The notes under the pieces are model-generated. The model was not told the origin of the DNA. It did no database searches and saw nothing but the letters and a program-made list of their open reading frames with translations. A stretch of 64,000 bases of DNA. Origin: Desulfobacteraceae bacterium. Its GTDB lineage: Bacteria > Desulfobacterota > Desulfobacteria > Desulfobacterales > Desulfosalsimonadaceae. Of this stretch, positions 7,297-16,134 are shown piece after piece (position 1 is the first letter of the stretch; each line of letters opens with the position of its first letter). Where the stretch lies: assembly GCA_003599885.1 (NCBI GenBank), contig QZKW01000088.1, forward strand, positions 124,001 through 188,000. The letters run 5' to 3'. Made by a program: the position numbers and the translations under genes.

Positions 7297-9732
7297 ATGG
7301 GATTTATTGGAGAATTTTCTGGTGTATCGCCGGTAACGGCAAGCAAACCCAAAACCGGCGTGTATGTGTGCCGGTGCGGGCTCAATATCGCCCAGACGGT
7401 GGATTGCAAGCAGGTCGCCGAAAATATGGCCGGTCTTGAAGGGGTGGTGGTTTCAAAGGAAATCACCTACGCATGTTCTGAACCCGGTCAGATGGAAATC
7501 GTTGAGGATATTAAGGACAACGGGCTGGATCGCATTGTGGTGGCGTCCTGTTCCCCGCGGCTCCATGAGCCGACTTTCCGGCAGATGATGAAAAAAGCGG
7601 GCCTCAATCCCTATATGCTCGAAATGGCCAATCTTCGGGAGCAATGCAGCTGGGTGCATATGAACGAACCGGATGCGGCAACCGCAAAAGCCGGGGACCT
7701 GGTGCGCATGGCCGTGGCCCGGGTCGCCCTTCTGTGGCCGTTGACTGAAGAGATCGTGCCCCTGACCAAGCGGACGCTGGTCATCGGCGGCGGCATCGCG
7801 GGCATTCAGGCGGCGCTTGATCTGGCGGACACCGGATATGAGGTGGTGCTGGTGGAAAAAAGTCCGTCCATCGGCGGGATGATGGCCCAGATTGACAAGA
7901 CGTTTCCCACCATGGACTGTTCCATCTGAATTCTCGGCCCGAAAATGGCGGATGCCGGTCGGCATCCCAATATAACCCTTCACACCAACAGTGAAGTGGT
8001 GGAGGTGAAGGGGTTTGTGGGGAATTTCAAGGTCCGGGTCTTAAAGAAGTCCCGGTATGTGGACGAGGCGGCCTGCACGGCGTGCGGGGATTGCGCCAAG
8101 GTCTGCCCGGCGGTTTTCCCGGATGAATTCAACATGGGGCTGTCCTCCCGGCGTGCCATCTATATGCCGTTTCCCCAGGCAGTGCCGTCCTCTTATGTCA
8201 TCAACATGAACGATTGCCTGGGGCATGGGTGCTCCAAATGCGCGGACGCGTGCCTGAAGCACTGCATTCATTTTCATATGTCGGATGAGGATATTCAGGT
8301 GAATGTGGGGTCCATTGTGGTGGCCACGGGCCTTGAGCCTTACGATCCCCGTGAGATGGATGAATATGGTTATACCCGGTATGAAAACGTCCTCACCAGC
8401 CTGGAGTTTGAGCGGATGGTTAATGCGGGCGGACCCACATCCGGTGCGCTGGTGCGGCCAAAAGACCGCAAAAAACCCAAGTCCGTCGGGTTTATCCAAT
8501 GCGTGGGATCGCGATCCCAGCAGAAAGGCGGGGTTTACTGCTCCAATATCTGCTGCATGAACACCATCAAAAGCACCCTGGTGTTAAAAGAGCATTACCC
8601 GGATATGGACGTTAAAGTGTTTTATATTGACATCCGGGCCTTCGGCAAGGGGTTTGAAGACCTCTATAACCGCAGCCGGCGGCTGGGCGTTCAGTATGTC
8701 CGGGGTTTGCCCGGCTCTGTTGAAGAGTTGCCGGACGGCAGCATGCGGGTGGCGGTGGAAAACACCAGTACGGGCCGGGTGGAATATCATGATCTCTCCA
8801 TGCTGGTGCTGGCATTGGGAATAAAACCGGCCCCCGGTACCCGGAAACTTCAGGAAATGATGGGGCTGCAACTGACATCCGACGGGTTTTTCCTGGAGGC
8901 CCACCCCAAACTTCAGCCCGTGGATGCCGCAACCCGGGGCGTGTTTTACGCCGGATGCGCGGAAGGCCCCAAAGACATCAAGGACAGCGTGACCCAGGGG
9001 TCGGCGGCAGCCATCCGGGCCGTTCGGCTCATGCATCGGGGAATCATCACCACCGAGCCCATCACGTCCATGATTATCGAAGAGCACTGTGTTTCCTGCG
9101 GCCGGTGCGCCCAGGTATGTCCGTATAACGCCATCGTCGTTGACACCAAGAAAAAGACTCCGGCCATCGTCAATACCGCGGCCTGCGCCGGGTGCGGCAC
9201 ATGTGCTGCGGAATGCGCGTTCGGGGCCATCGTCATGAACCATTTCACGGACGAGCAGATCACCAGCCAGACCGACGTGATGATGGCCGAAAACCCGCAG
9301 GACAAGATCCTCACCTTTGCCTGCAACTGGTGCTCCTATGCGGGCGCGGATTATGCGGGCGTTTCCCGGATCCAGTACCCGGCCAATGTGCGCCTTATCC
9401 GCACCATGTGTTCGGGCCGGGTGGATGAGGAATTCGTCTGGCACGCGTTTGAAAAAGGCGCGCCCGTGGTCCTGGTCTCCGGGTGCCATATCGGGGACTG
9501 CCATTACATTGACGCCAACCACTGGACCGTCAAACGCATCGAAAAAGTCCATAAAAAAATGGAAAAGCTGGGCATCCGCAAAGACCGCCTGCGCCTGGAA
9601 TGGATCAGCGCGGCTGAAGGCATCCGGTTTGCCGGTGTGATGAAAGACATGGAAGCCCTGCGCCGGAGTGTGACGACGGATGAAGTCGCCGAGACCATAA
9701 AGATTTTAAAAGAGCGGAAGAAAAAGGATTAA
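7297..9732 (+). CDS. hdrA: Selenocysteine-containing HdrA-FlpD fusion (heterodisulfide reductase subunit A)
   Basis: One 811-residue protein read through an in-frame TGA at 7927-7929, giving Sec211. The residue lies in the HdrA signature TMDCSI-U-ILGPKM, where homologues have Cys as a ligand of the HdrA cluster. The reading frame is intact on both sides, with family sequence directly before and after the TGA. Domains: HdrA N-terminal domain (CRCG at 25-28, VVASCSPR at 81-88), FAD site (VIGGGIAG, 162-169), 4Fe-4S motif C260/263/266/270, a second Rossmann part, two C-terminal ferredoxin motifs (CVSCGRCAQVCP, CAGCGTCAAEC), and a C-terminal MvhD/FlpD domain from about 670 (FACNWC, CSGR, SGCHIGDC). 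HdrA is the flavin-based bifurcating subunit; the fused FlpD delivers electrons from a hydrogenase, formate dehydrogenase or NADH module. The ATG at 7297 is preferred for its AAGG/GAGG Shine-Dalgarno. Translation needs SelB, SelC and SelA elsewhere in the genome. Confidence 0.9.
7927..7967 (+). promoter_or_regulatory. UGA selenocysteine codon and bacterial SECIS hairpin
   Basis: The TGA at 7927-7929 is followed 20 bases later by a perfect hairpin, GGATGCC (7950-7956), loop GGTC (7957-7960), GGCATCC (7961-7967). The GGUC apical loop on a short GC-rich stem, 16-37 bases after the UGA, is what SelB binds in the E. coli fdhF type of SECIS element. The hairpin lies inside the coding sequence, as expected for bacteria. 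Confidence 0.85.
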
Positions 9733-9752
9733 GCGGGATGTTGAAGAAGAAA

Positions 9753-9799
9753 AAAGGGCAGCAAACCTCGGAATCGGAAACGATGCGTTGCTGCCCTTT
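9753..9799 (+). terminator. Terminator hairpin after the hdr gene set
   Basis: A 12-base inverted repeat (AAAGGGCAGCAA at 9753-9764 and TTGCTGCCCTTT at 9788-9799) lies about 20 bases after the hdrA stop. The loop is long (23 bases) and the following T tract is short, so it may be a weak terminator or an RNA-protecting 3' hairpin. Confidence 0.55.
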
Positions 9800-9942
9800 C
9801 TGAATTTTATGAATCATCAAATCTGAGGGGGATCTCCGCTGCATCGTGCAATAAAGAAGGTGTTTTTTGCGTTGCACATTATAGATAAGCACTGACAGCA
9901 GTCCCGCAAGAATCGTCTGCACATCTTGTTAAGCCGGAAACA

Positions 9943-9980
9943 AAAAAGGCAGAGTCTCAATTCAGAGCCCCTGCCTTTTT
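9943..9980 (-). terminator. Rho-independent terminator, mainly for the - strand gene
   Basis: AAAAAGGCAG (9943-9952) pairs with CTGCCTTTTT (9971-9980). Read on the - strand it sits about 26 bases after the stop of the IPTL-CTERM gene and ends in a T run. The A/T flanks on both sides mean it could also stop + strand transcription from the hdr genes. Confidence 0.75.
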
Positions 9981-10005
9981 GTTTGCAAATATTTTTTAAG
10001 GGTTT

Positions 10006-10821
10006 TTATGCAGCTTGGCGGCGGATCATCCAAAAGGCTGAACCTGCCAACAACAAGGATAGGATAATTAGGCCCCATTCGTTCATTGTTGGTATTGATT
10101 CAGAAGAAGGACGGCACGCATTATATGCAAAATTTCTCAGAGCCGCATTAAACACCCCGTCGCCGGGAATGGATGTGTCTGTCCAAAGAGGATCATCATT
10201 GTCATTATCAAAGTTGCCGCTGCTGACAAAAGCGATTTTACCTTTGCCAAGACTCCTTAGCGTCCATTCATATCCTTGCGACCCATCGCCGCAATTTGCA
10301 TCGCTTGTGGCGATTCCAACCGTACCTGAAGTCAACGGGCTGCATAAGGTATCTGCATCTGAAATATTGGGAGGCACTTGCCCTCGAATGTCAATAACGC
10401 CATAGGTCAAACTGTTTTGAGAATTTAAAACCGGACCAATAATATTTCCTGCATCAAGGCTTGATGATGCACCAACAAAATTTAACATATTGGGTTCCGG
10501 TGGAGCCGCAACCGCATCACCGCCTGTAACAAAAACAAAACCGCCATTGGACACATAATTCGTCAAATTTGCGACCACCGAACTCAAATTTTGTTCACCG
10601 TCATCGCTTGCGCTCCAAAATACACAACAGTAATCATTGAGATTTCCTAGAAGAACCGCTCTGTCTGTCTCAGAAGTGATATTATGACCATCTACCGCCA
10701 AGGCATCGTCAATATTGTTATCGCTGCCATCATCAGAAACAAATAATATGTTTCCGGCATTTGCTGGAGAAAACGCATATAATGAAAACATCAATGTCAG
10801 AATAAGCGAAATTTTTTTCAT
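10006..10821 (-). CDS. Exported protein with IPTL-CTERM sorting tail
   Basis: 271 residues. The N-terminus is a signal peptide (MKKISLILTLMF, cut near SPANA). The central part, with NILFVSDD near the mature N-terminus and a GGFVFVTGGD stretch, reads like a ThuA/GATase-like or von Willebrand-like beta/alpha fold, but I cannot name the family. The C-terminus is an IPTL-CTERM signal: SIPTMNEWG, a hydrophobic helix (about 20 residues), then RRQ. Such tails are thought to be recognised by an archaeo-/exosortase-type enzyme, which I do not find in this window. A Shine-Dalgarno (GAAAGGG) precedes the ATG. The body is rich in Asn, Asp and Ser, typical of secreted proteins. The function is unknown. 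Confidence 0.75.
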   Translation of the reverse strand: MKKISLILTLMFSLYAFSPANAGNILFVSDDGSDNNIDDALAVDGHNITSETDRAVLLGNLNDYCCVFWSASDDGEQNLSSVVANLTNYVSNGGFVFVTGGDAVAAPPEPNMLNFVGASSSLDAGNIIGPVLNSQNSLTYGVIDIRGQVPPNISDADTLCSPLTSGTVGIATSDANCGDGSQGYEWTLRSLGKGKIAFVSSGNFDNDNDDPLWTDTSIPGDGVFNAALRNFAYNACRPSSESIPTMNEWGLIILSLLLAGSAFWMIRRQAA

Positions 10822-10947
10822 TTGATAACCCTTTCTACAGTCTTGTTTTCGATGAAATGCTTTAAAACGTTAATTGCAAAACCTATAGTTCGCGCCAAAT
10901 TTTTATGGGAGATAAGCATCTGAATGTGCTTACCCATATGTCTGGAG

Positions 10948-11463
10948 TTATTCCTTGACAACCATGAATGTTTTTTCAATTAATTTTTCATTTCCATACA
11001 TCATCGTGAATTTCCATTCCCCGGGCTGAATTTCAAACGCATTATTGAATATATACCCGGATATATCTTTAAACGTGCCGAAAGCGTCCGCTTTTTCTGT
11101 GATCATCATCTCATAGCCTTCTGATACACTGCCGTCCGGTTTGGTGATTTTTGGATGAGAAATGATTTTTTTCAGACTGAAGGGTTTATTGGGCTCCAGT
11201 CCGATTAATACAAATTCGAACCCAAAAGTTATTCCGAGTTGCGCCGGTATGGTGTCAGTGGTCTTGACAAGTTTCATGCCCGTGGCGGTGGAAGTGTAGC
11301 CCGCGGTTGTTTCCTTTGCTTCAATTTTTTTAACGGATTCCGCTTCATAAATACCCGCCTGGGTGATCGTTCCGGAAACCATCCGGAACGCGCCGCAATC
11401 GGCGGGGAAATAGGTCAGGGCAAATAAAGCGGCAAGGCACAGAGTGCATGTCTTAAGTTTCAT
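10948..11463 (-). CDS. Exported DUF3859-like protein
   Basis: 171 residues with a signal peptide (MKLKTCTLCLAALFAL, cut near FPADCGA) and a strong AGGAGG Shine-Dalgarno. The mature part has ITQAGIYEA near its start and a late EIQPGEWKFTMMYGNE stretch, matching my memory of the DUF3859 family: small beta-rich exported proteins of unknown role that end in a W-x-F strand. It lies in the same direction as the IPTL-CTERM gene, 126 bases upstream of it, so co-transcription is possible. A periplasmic location is expected. The family assignment comes from motif recognition only. Confidence 0.55.
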   Translation of the reverse strand: MKLKTCTLCLAALFALTYFPADCGAFRMVSGTITQAGIYEAESVKKIEAKETTAGYTSTATGMKLVKTTDTIPAQLGITFGFEFVLIGLEPNKPFSLKKIISHPKITKPDGSVSEGYEMMITEKADAFGTFKDISGYIFNNAFEIQPGEWKFTMMYGNEKLIEKTFMVVKE

Positions 11464-11584
11464 GGTTCCTCCTGAAATATGTGATGAATGCTTTCTTCGA
11501 ATTCCTGTAAACGCAATGATAATTCATTTGAAATATTTTGGAAGAATTATTTACGCAGCAGCGTCTTTTCCCGCTTCCATCATC

Positions 11585-12562
11585 TCAGCATCCCCATCGG
11601 GCGTCTGAATCAAAAAAATGGTTCACTTCTGCCATATATTGTTCCGGGGTGCGGGTTTTTTTGATTTTTTTTAAGGCGTTATGCGGGTTTTGAAATGCCG
11701 TCAGGAAATACACCATCAGTCCTTTCATCCGGTCGGTGATATGAGAGGGGCCATACAGGGTCCGGCTGTACTGTTCAAAAAGATCATCGTGAAAGGCCTT
11801 TAGTTTCTCGATTTTTTCTTGGCCGGTGAGCGGGTCTTTTCCGGCTTTGATTACCCCAGGCAAAAACGGGTCCACCAGGGCCCAGCGGCCAATCATCCAT
11901 CGGGAGATTTTGCACTCGCCTGGGGTGGAAAACCGTTCGGCCAGTCTGTTGAAATCAGCCGCCGTCCGGATATCCCCGTTATACACCACCGGATGCCGGG
12001 TCAATTTCAGGCATGCCTCAAACGTATCCAGGTCCGGTGTTCCCGTATACATCTGCCGGCCGGTGCGCGGGTGGATGGTGATATCTCCAAGGGGATAATC
12101 ATTAAATACCGGCAATAATGAGAAAATTTCATCCCGGTGTTCCCTGCCCAGCCGGGTTTTGATGGTCAGCTGCCCGCGCATGGCCGGGATGACCGTATCC
12201 AGAAATTCCCTGATCTTGTCCGGAAAAGGCAGAAGACCCGATCCCCGCTGCTTGTTGGCCACCTGGGGGAAGGGACACCCGAGGTTCCAGTTGATGGTCT
12301 CGTACCCCAGGTCCGACAGGTAATTGGCCATATGCAGAAACCCTTCGGCGGACTTGCTTAAAATCTGGGGAATGACCGGCATCCCGGTATTGTTCTCCGG
12401 CAGCAGGCCGTGGACATATTTGCGGGTGATTTTATTCTGGTTGATGCAATTGATGAAGGGGGCCATGGCCAGATCAAACCCGCTGAAATGCCGGTTAAAA
12501 GCATTCCGGTAAATGTGGTCCGTGCCGCCCCGGATGGGGCCCATATAAAGGGTGACGGGCAT
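11585..12562 (-). CDS. tRNA-dihydrouridine synthase family protein
   Basis: 325-residue FMN-dependent flavoenzyme that reduces uridine to dihydrouridine in tRNA using NADPH. Visible family features are the MGPIRGGTD opening, NWNLGCPFP with the catalytic-position Cys96, ITIHPRTGRQMYTG, and the NGDI phosphate-binding strand. The ATG at 12562 is chosen because the Dus fold starts there; upstream starts would extend well into prfC. It begins five bases after the prfC stop, so the two are probably translated from one message. Which of the bacterial Dus types (A, B, C) it belongs to is unclear; the short GRQMYTG loop and length suggest a DusC-like branch. Confidence 0.85.
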   Translation of the reverse strand: MPVTLYMGPIRGGTDHIYRNAFNRHFSGFDLAMAPFINCINQNKITRKYVHGLLPENNTGMPVIPQILSKSAEGFLHMANYLSDLGYETINWNLGCPFPQVANKQRGSGLLPFPDKIREFLDTVIPAMRGQLTIKTRLGREHRDEIFSLLPVFNDYPLGDITIHPRTGRQMYTGTPDLDTFEACLKLTRHPVVYNGDIRTAADFNRLAERFSTPGECKISRWMIGRWALVDPFLPGVIKAGKDPLTGQEKIEKLKAFHDDLFEQYSRTLYGPSHITDRMKGLMVYFLTAFQNPHNALKKIKKTRTPEQYMAEVNHFFDSDARWGC

Positions 12563-12567
12563 CCGGT

Positions 12568-14157
12568 TCAATTGATTTCCCGTGTCTTGAAAAACTGCAC
12601 ATCCGGCCACTGCTCCATGCAGAACTTGAGCTGCCATTCGCTGGTGGTCAGAAAAGACAGGCAGCCTTCCGCGTCATGGGCCAGGTTGGAATGGTATTTC
12701 CGTTCAAATTCCCCCAGTTTTTTCCGGTCATTACAAGCGATCCACCGGGCCACGTTAAAATTTACCCCTTCATAAACCGCATCCACCCCGTATTCGTCCT
12801 TGAGACGGGCCATGGTCACGTCAAACTGAAGGACGCCCACAGCACCCAGAATATAATAATTGCCGGAAAGGGGTTTAAAAAACTGGACCGCCCCTTCCTC
12901 GGACAACTGGATCAGTCCTTTTTGCAATTGCTTGGTTTTTAATGGGTTTTTGAGAATCACCCGGCGGAAATGCTCGGGGGCGAAATTCGGAATTCCTGAA
13001 AATTTTAAGGGTTCTTTTTCCGAAAACGTATCTCCGATCTTAATGGTGCCGTGGTTGTGAATCCCGATAATATCACCCGGAAAGGCCTCTTCCACGTTTT
13101 CCCGGTCCTGGGCCATAAAAATGGTGGCATTGGCGATGGTGACCTCTTTGCCGATCCGGTGATGCATCACTTTCATGCCGCGCGTGAATTTTCCGGAGCA
13201 GATCCGGACAAACGCGATGCGGTCCCGGTGGGCCGGATCCATATTGGCCTGAATTTTAAACGCAAAACCTGAAAACGGCTGCTCATAGGGCGATACGTCG
13301 CGGGTCACTGCGGCCCGCAGACCCGGATGGGGCGCCATTTCCACAAAGGCGTCCAGCATTTCCCGGACCCCGAAATTGTTGATGGCGGAGCCGAAAAAAA
13401 CCGGCGTCTGGCTGCCGTTTAAAAAATGCGCCAGTTCAAGGGGATTGGCGGCCCCCTCCAAGAGTTCGATCTCTTCCCGCAGTTCATCGGCCTGGGTGCC
13501 CAGATATTGATCCAGGGCCGGGTCCGACAAATCACGGATCACAACCCCGGGCTGATGGCCCAGCCGCTCCTGGCCGGGTTCAAACAGGTGGAGCTGCCGG
13601 TGAAAAATATTGTACACCCCTCTGAATCGTTTGCCCATGCCGATGGGCCAGGAAAGGGGCGTACATTCGATCTGGAGTTTGTCTTCAATATCATGCAGGA
13701 TTTCCAGCGGTGTCATCCCTTCCCGATCGAGCTTGTTGATGAAGGTGATGATCGGCGTGTTGCGCATCCGGCAGACTTCCATGAGTTTTTCCGTCTGGGG
13801 TTCCACTCCCTTGGCGCTGTCAATGACCATGAGGGCGCTGTCCACCGCCGTCAGCACCCGGTAGGTATCTTCGGAAAAATCCTGATGGCCGGGCGTGTCC
13901 AGCAGGTTGATTTCAAAATTCCGGTAATTGAATTTCATGACCGATGAGGTCACGGAAATGCCGCGTTCTTTTTCTATGGCCATCCAGTCGGATGTGGCGT
14001 GGCGCGATGCTTTTCGGGCTTTTACGGACCCGGCCTGCTGGATGGCCCCTCCGAACAGCAGGATTTTTTCAGTGAGGGTGGTTTTTCCGGCATCCGGATG
14101 GCTGATAATGCCGAAGGTCCGCCGGCGGTCGATTTCTTTTTGATTAAAACGATCCAT
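12568..14157 (-). CDS. prfC: Peptide chain release factor 3 (RF3)
   Basis: 529-residue translational GTPase that recycles RF1 and RF2 from the ribosome after peptide release. G1 is SHPDAGKTT (near residue 20), the switch region has [13 protein letters not shown]3 is [14 protein letters not shown] and G4 is NKLD. The RF3-specific long C-terminal part ([10 protein letters not shown], then [11 protein letters not shown]) separates it from EF-G. The length is typical. A Shine-Dalgarno (AAGGAG) lies about 14 bases upstream, rather far. It is the first gene of a probable two-gene unit with the dihydrouridine synthase. Confidence 0.97.
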   Translation of the reverse strand: MDRFNQKEIDRRRTFGIISHPDAGKTTLTEKILLFGGAIQQAGSVKARKASRHATSDWMAIEKERGISVTSSVMKFNYRNFEINLLDTPGHQDFSEDTYRVLTAVDSALMVIDSAKGVEPQTEKLMEVCRMRNTPIITFINKLDREGMTPLEILHDIEDKLQIECTPLSWPIGMGKRFRGVYNIFHRQLHLFEPGQERLGHQPGVVIRDLSDPALDQYLGTQADELREEIELLEGAANPLELAHFLNGSQTPVFFGSAINNFGVREMLDAFVEMAPHPGLRAAVTRDVSPYEQPFSGFAFKIQANMDPAHRDRIAFVRICSGKFTRGMKVMHHRIGKEVTIANATIFMAQDRENVEEAFPGDIIGIHNHGTIKIGDTFSEKEPLKFSGIPNFAPEHFRRVILKNPLKTKQLQKGLIQLSEEGAVQFFKPLSGNYYILGAVGVLQFDVTMARLKDEYGVDAVYEGVNFNVARWIACNDRKKLGEFERKYHSNLAHDAEGCLSFLTTSEWQLKFCMEQWPDVQFFKTREIN

Positions 14158-14548
14158 ATTAAGTTTAAAATACTCCTTGGTGGTTCCATTTCGTAAAAAC
14201 GGTAATTGTAAGAAAAATTAAATGCGCGGCCCACAATGCACATTCGATGTCATCAGCTTATAACTGCATTGAATAGTGAGGAATCAATCGAAATGTGGAA
14301 TCCGAGAGGTTGCAGCGGGCGGCATTTGAGGAAACGCAACTTATCAATATATAGCGGCGTTGTAAAGAAGTTGTTTGGTTTTTCGGATGAAATTTATGAT
14401 TAAAGCCGGAGATCGTTGCCATGCCCCTGTTGACCGGCATTTTATCGGTGAAATCAGATAAATGTGGCATTTTTGACCATATCCTGATACAGAAAATCTA
14501 AGGTTTCGGTCTTTTTTCGATAAAACAACATAATCAAATGGATAGTAT
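14158..14548. other. Intergenic region between divergent genes
   Basis: About 390 bases between prfC (-) and the phosphatidyltransferase fusion (+). It must hold both promoters. I see AT-rich stretches (for example near 14200-14225 and 14380-14400) but no convincing -35/-10 pair, RNA gene or repeat. Confidence 0.5.
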
Positions 14549-16069
14549 ATGACACAACCGTTAACGGGGTGCCTGGTTTTGGGGCAAGTCGTCAATATGG
14601 CGGTGATTCTCCTCATCGTCTTAATATCGGCCCGGATCATTCTCGGCCCGAAAAGGCAAAATGTCGGCCCTGCGGAGCATCCCCTGTTTGGGGGCAATAC
14701 GAAAAATATGCCCAACATACTGTGCTATCTGCGGTTTCCGCTGGGAGCGTGGGTTTTCTGTGTTTTTTATTTTGACGTATTTCATAATTATTTCGGATCA
14801 TTTACCCTCCATTTGGCCTTCGCCCTGATCTGTATTTTTGATTTTCTGGATGGAAAATTCGCCCGGAAATGGGAGGCGGTTTCAGAAGACGGCAAAACCC
14901 TTGACCCTGCGGCGGATAAATGGGTGACGTTCTGCCTGGCAGTGACCGCCCTGATGTTCGGCGAACTCCGGTGGTGGGTTCTGTTCATCGTTTTTGCGCG
15001 GGAGATTATCAGCATGCTTCAGCGGATGTGGCTGCGGCGAAAAGGGGAAGACGCGTCCGCCAGGTGGCTGGGAAAAATAAAGACCGGGGTCCAGTTCACG
15101 GTTTTGTATATCGTCCTTTTAAGGTCCGATGCTTTAGGGGTCGATACCGTCCCGATCGAGTTCATCGCCAAGGCCTTGCCCGCAAATTTTATTTTATGGG
15201 GCATGATCCTCCTGTGTTTCGCCACGATTATTTCCGTGTTCCCCTATTTTAAATCCTTTTCCTATGTCAACGACTACACCAAATCCCAGTTTGCGGAGTC
15301 CGACCGGGCCTGGTATATTGTTATGATCCCCAATTTGTTCACCATCGGCAACTACCTGTGCGGGGTAACGGCGGTGTATTTCGCCATGCCGGAAGTGGAT
15401 GTGGAGTACCGGCCGTTTGTGTGTCTGTTCTGGGTTCTTGCGGCTGCGGCGTGTGATGCGTTTGACGGTCCCCTGGCGCGGAAACTGAACTCTCATTCGG
15501 ATTTCGGCGCATGTCTGGATTCTTCCACCGACCTGTCCACCTTCGGGCTGGCCACAGCCATGATTATTTTTTTGCGGTATTCTGCCATCAAAGACGCGAC
15601 ATCCTATCTGGGCATTTTTATCGCCCTGTTTTATTTTGTGTATGTGCATCTGCGGCTGGCGCGGTTTACCGTCCTGCTTCAGGAGAATGAGGACAAAAGC
15701 AAAAAACAGGATTTTGAAGGCATGCCTTCTCCTGCCGGTGCGTGCGCGGCCCTTCTGTGCTTTACTTTCTTTGATAATATCTGGGGGCTTAGCGCAGCCA
15801 TTATTATCATTTCCCTGCTCATGTACAGCAAGCTGGATTTTATCAGCCATTCCAATGCCATTCATCACCCGCTGTACCGGTATTTTTTGATTCCGCTGGC
15901 CCTGTCCGGCTTTTTGATGTTCATTGTGCTGATTTTTCAGCAGCCGTTTGTGACCTCTCATTTTGCCAAGTCGCTGGAGCATTATTTCAAGGTCTGCTCG
16001 TGGCTGGTGGTGACGCCGGTGTTTATATATGTGCTGGACGGGTTTCGACGGACCTATATGAAAACATGA
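14549..16069 (+). CDS. Fusion of two CDP-alcohol phosphatidyltransferases (PgsA-like + PssA-like)
   Basis: 506-residue polytopic inner-membrane protein with two complete CDP-alcohol phosphatidyltransferase motifs (D-x2-D-G-x2-A-R-x8-G-x3-D-x3-D). The first is DFLDGKFARKW...G-KTL-DPAAD in the N-terminal half and resembles PgsA (CDP-diacylglycerol to phosphatidylglycerophosphate). The second is DAFDGPLARKL...G-ACL-DSSTD, preceded by IPNLFTIGNYLCG, the typical start of PssA (phosphatidylserine synthase). Each half has its own set of about six hydrophobic segments. The first ATG is used, but the PgsA-like fold starts only near residue 54 (MPNILCYLRFP); the first 50 residues add one extra hydrophobic helix. 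One protein may therefore make both phospholipid head-group precursors, or one half may have a new substrate. No Shine-Dalgarno is obvious. Confidence 0.85.
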   Translation: MTQPLTGCLVLGQVVNMAVILLIVLISARIILGPKRQNVGPAEHPLFGGNTKNMPNILCYLRFPLGAWVFCVFYFDVFHNYFGSFTLHLAFALICIFDFLDGKFARKWEAVSEDGKTLDPAADKWVTFCLAVTALMFGELRWWVLFIVFAREIISMLQRMWLRRKGEDASARWLGKIKTGVQFTVLYIVLLRSDALGVDTVPIEFIAKALPANFILWGMILLCFATIISVFPYFKSFSYVNDYTKSQFAESDRAWYIVMIPNLFTIGNYLCGVTAVYFAMPEVDVEYRPFVCLFWVLAAAACDAFDGPLARKLNSHSDFGACLDSSTDLSTFGLATAMIIFLRYSAIKDATSYLGIFIALFYFVYVHLRLARFTVLLQENEDKSKKQDFEGMPSPAGACAALLCFTFFDNIWGLSAAIIIISLLMYSKLDFISHSNAIHHPLYRYFLIPLALSGFLMFIVLIFQQPFVTSHFAKSLEHYFKVCSWLVVTPVFIYVLDGFRRTYMKT

Positions 16070-16134
16070 AGGGGATGGCAATGTCCGTTCCCATTTTATA
16101 AATTTTGGGAAAAAAGGATGGAAAAGAGACGATT

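Noticed and set aside
7927-7929. In-frame TGA read as a nonsense mutation splitting hdrA
   Set aside because: HdrA family sequence continues in the same frame right after it, the position is a conserved cysteine in relatives, and a SECIS hairpin follows at the right distance.
8584-9552. 322-codon open frame on the - strand inside hdrA
   Set aside because: Antisense to a well-supported family gene, no family motifs, no ribosome-binding site; a by-product of GC-rich codon use.
15194-16081. 295-codon - strand frame antisense to the phosphatidyltransferase fusion
   Set aside because: His/Gln/Arg-rich composition and no motifs; the + strand frame has two catalytic signatures.
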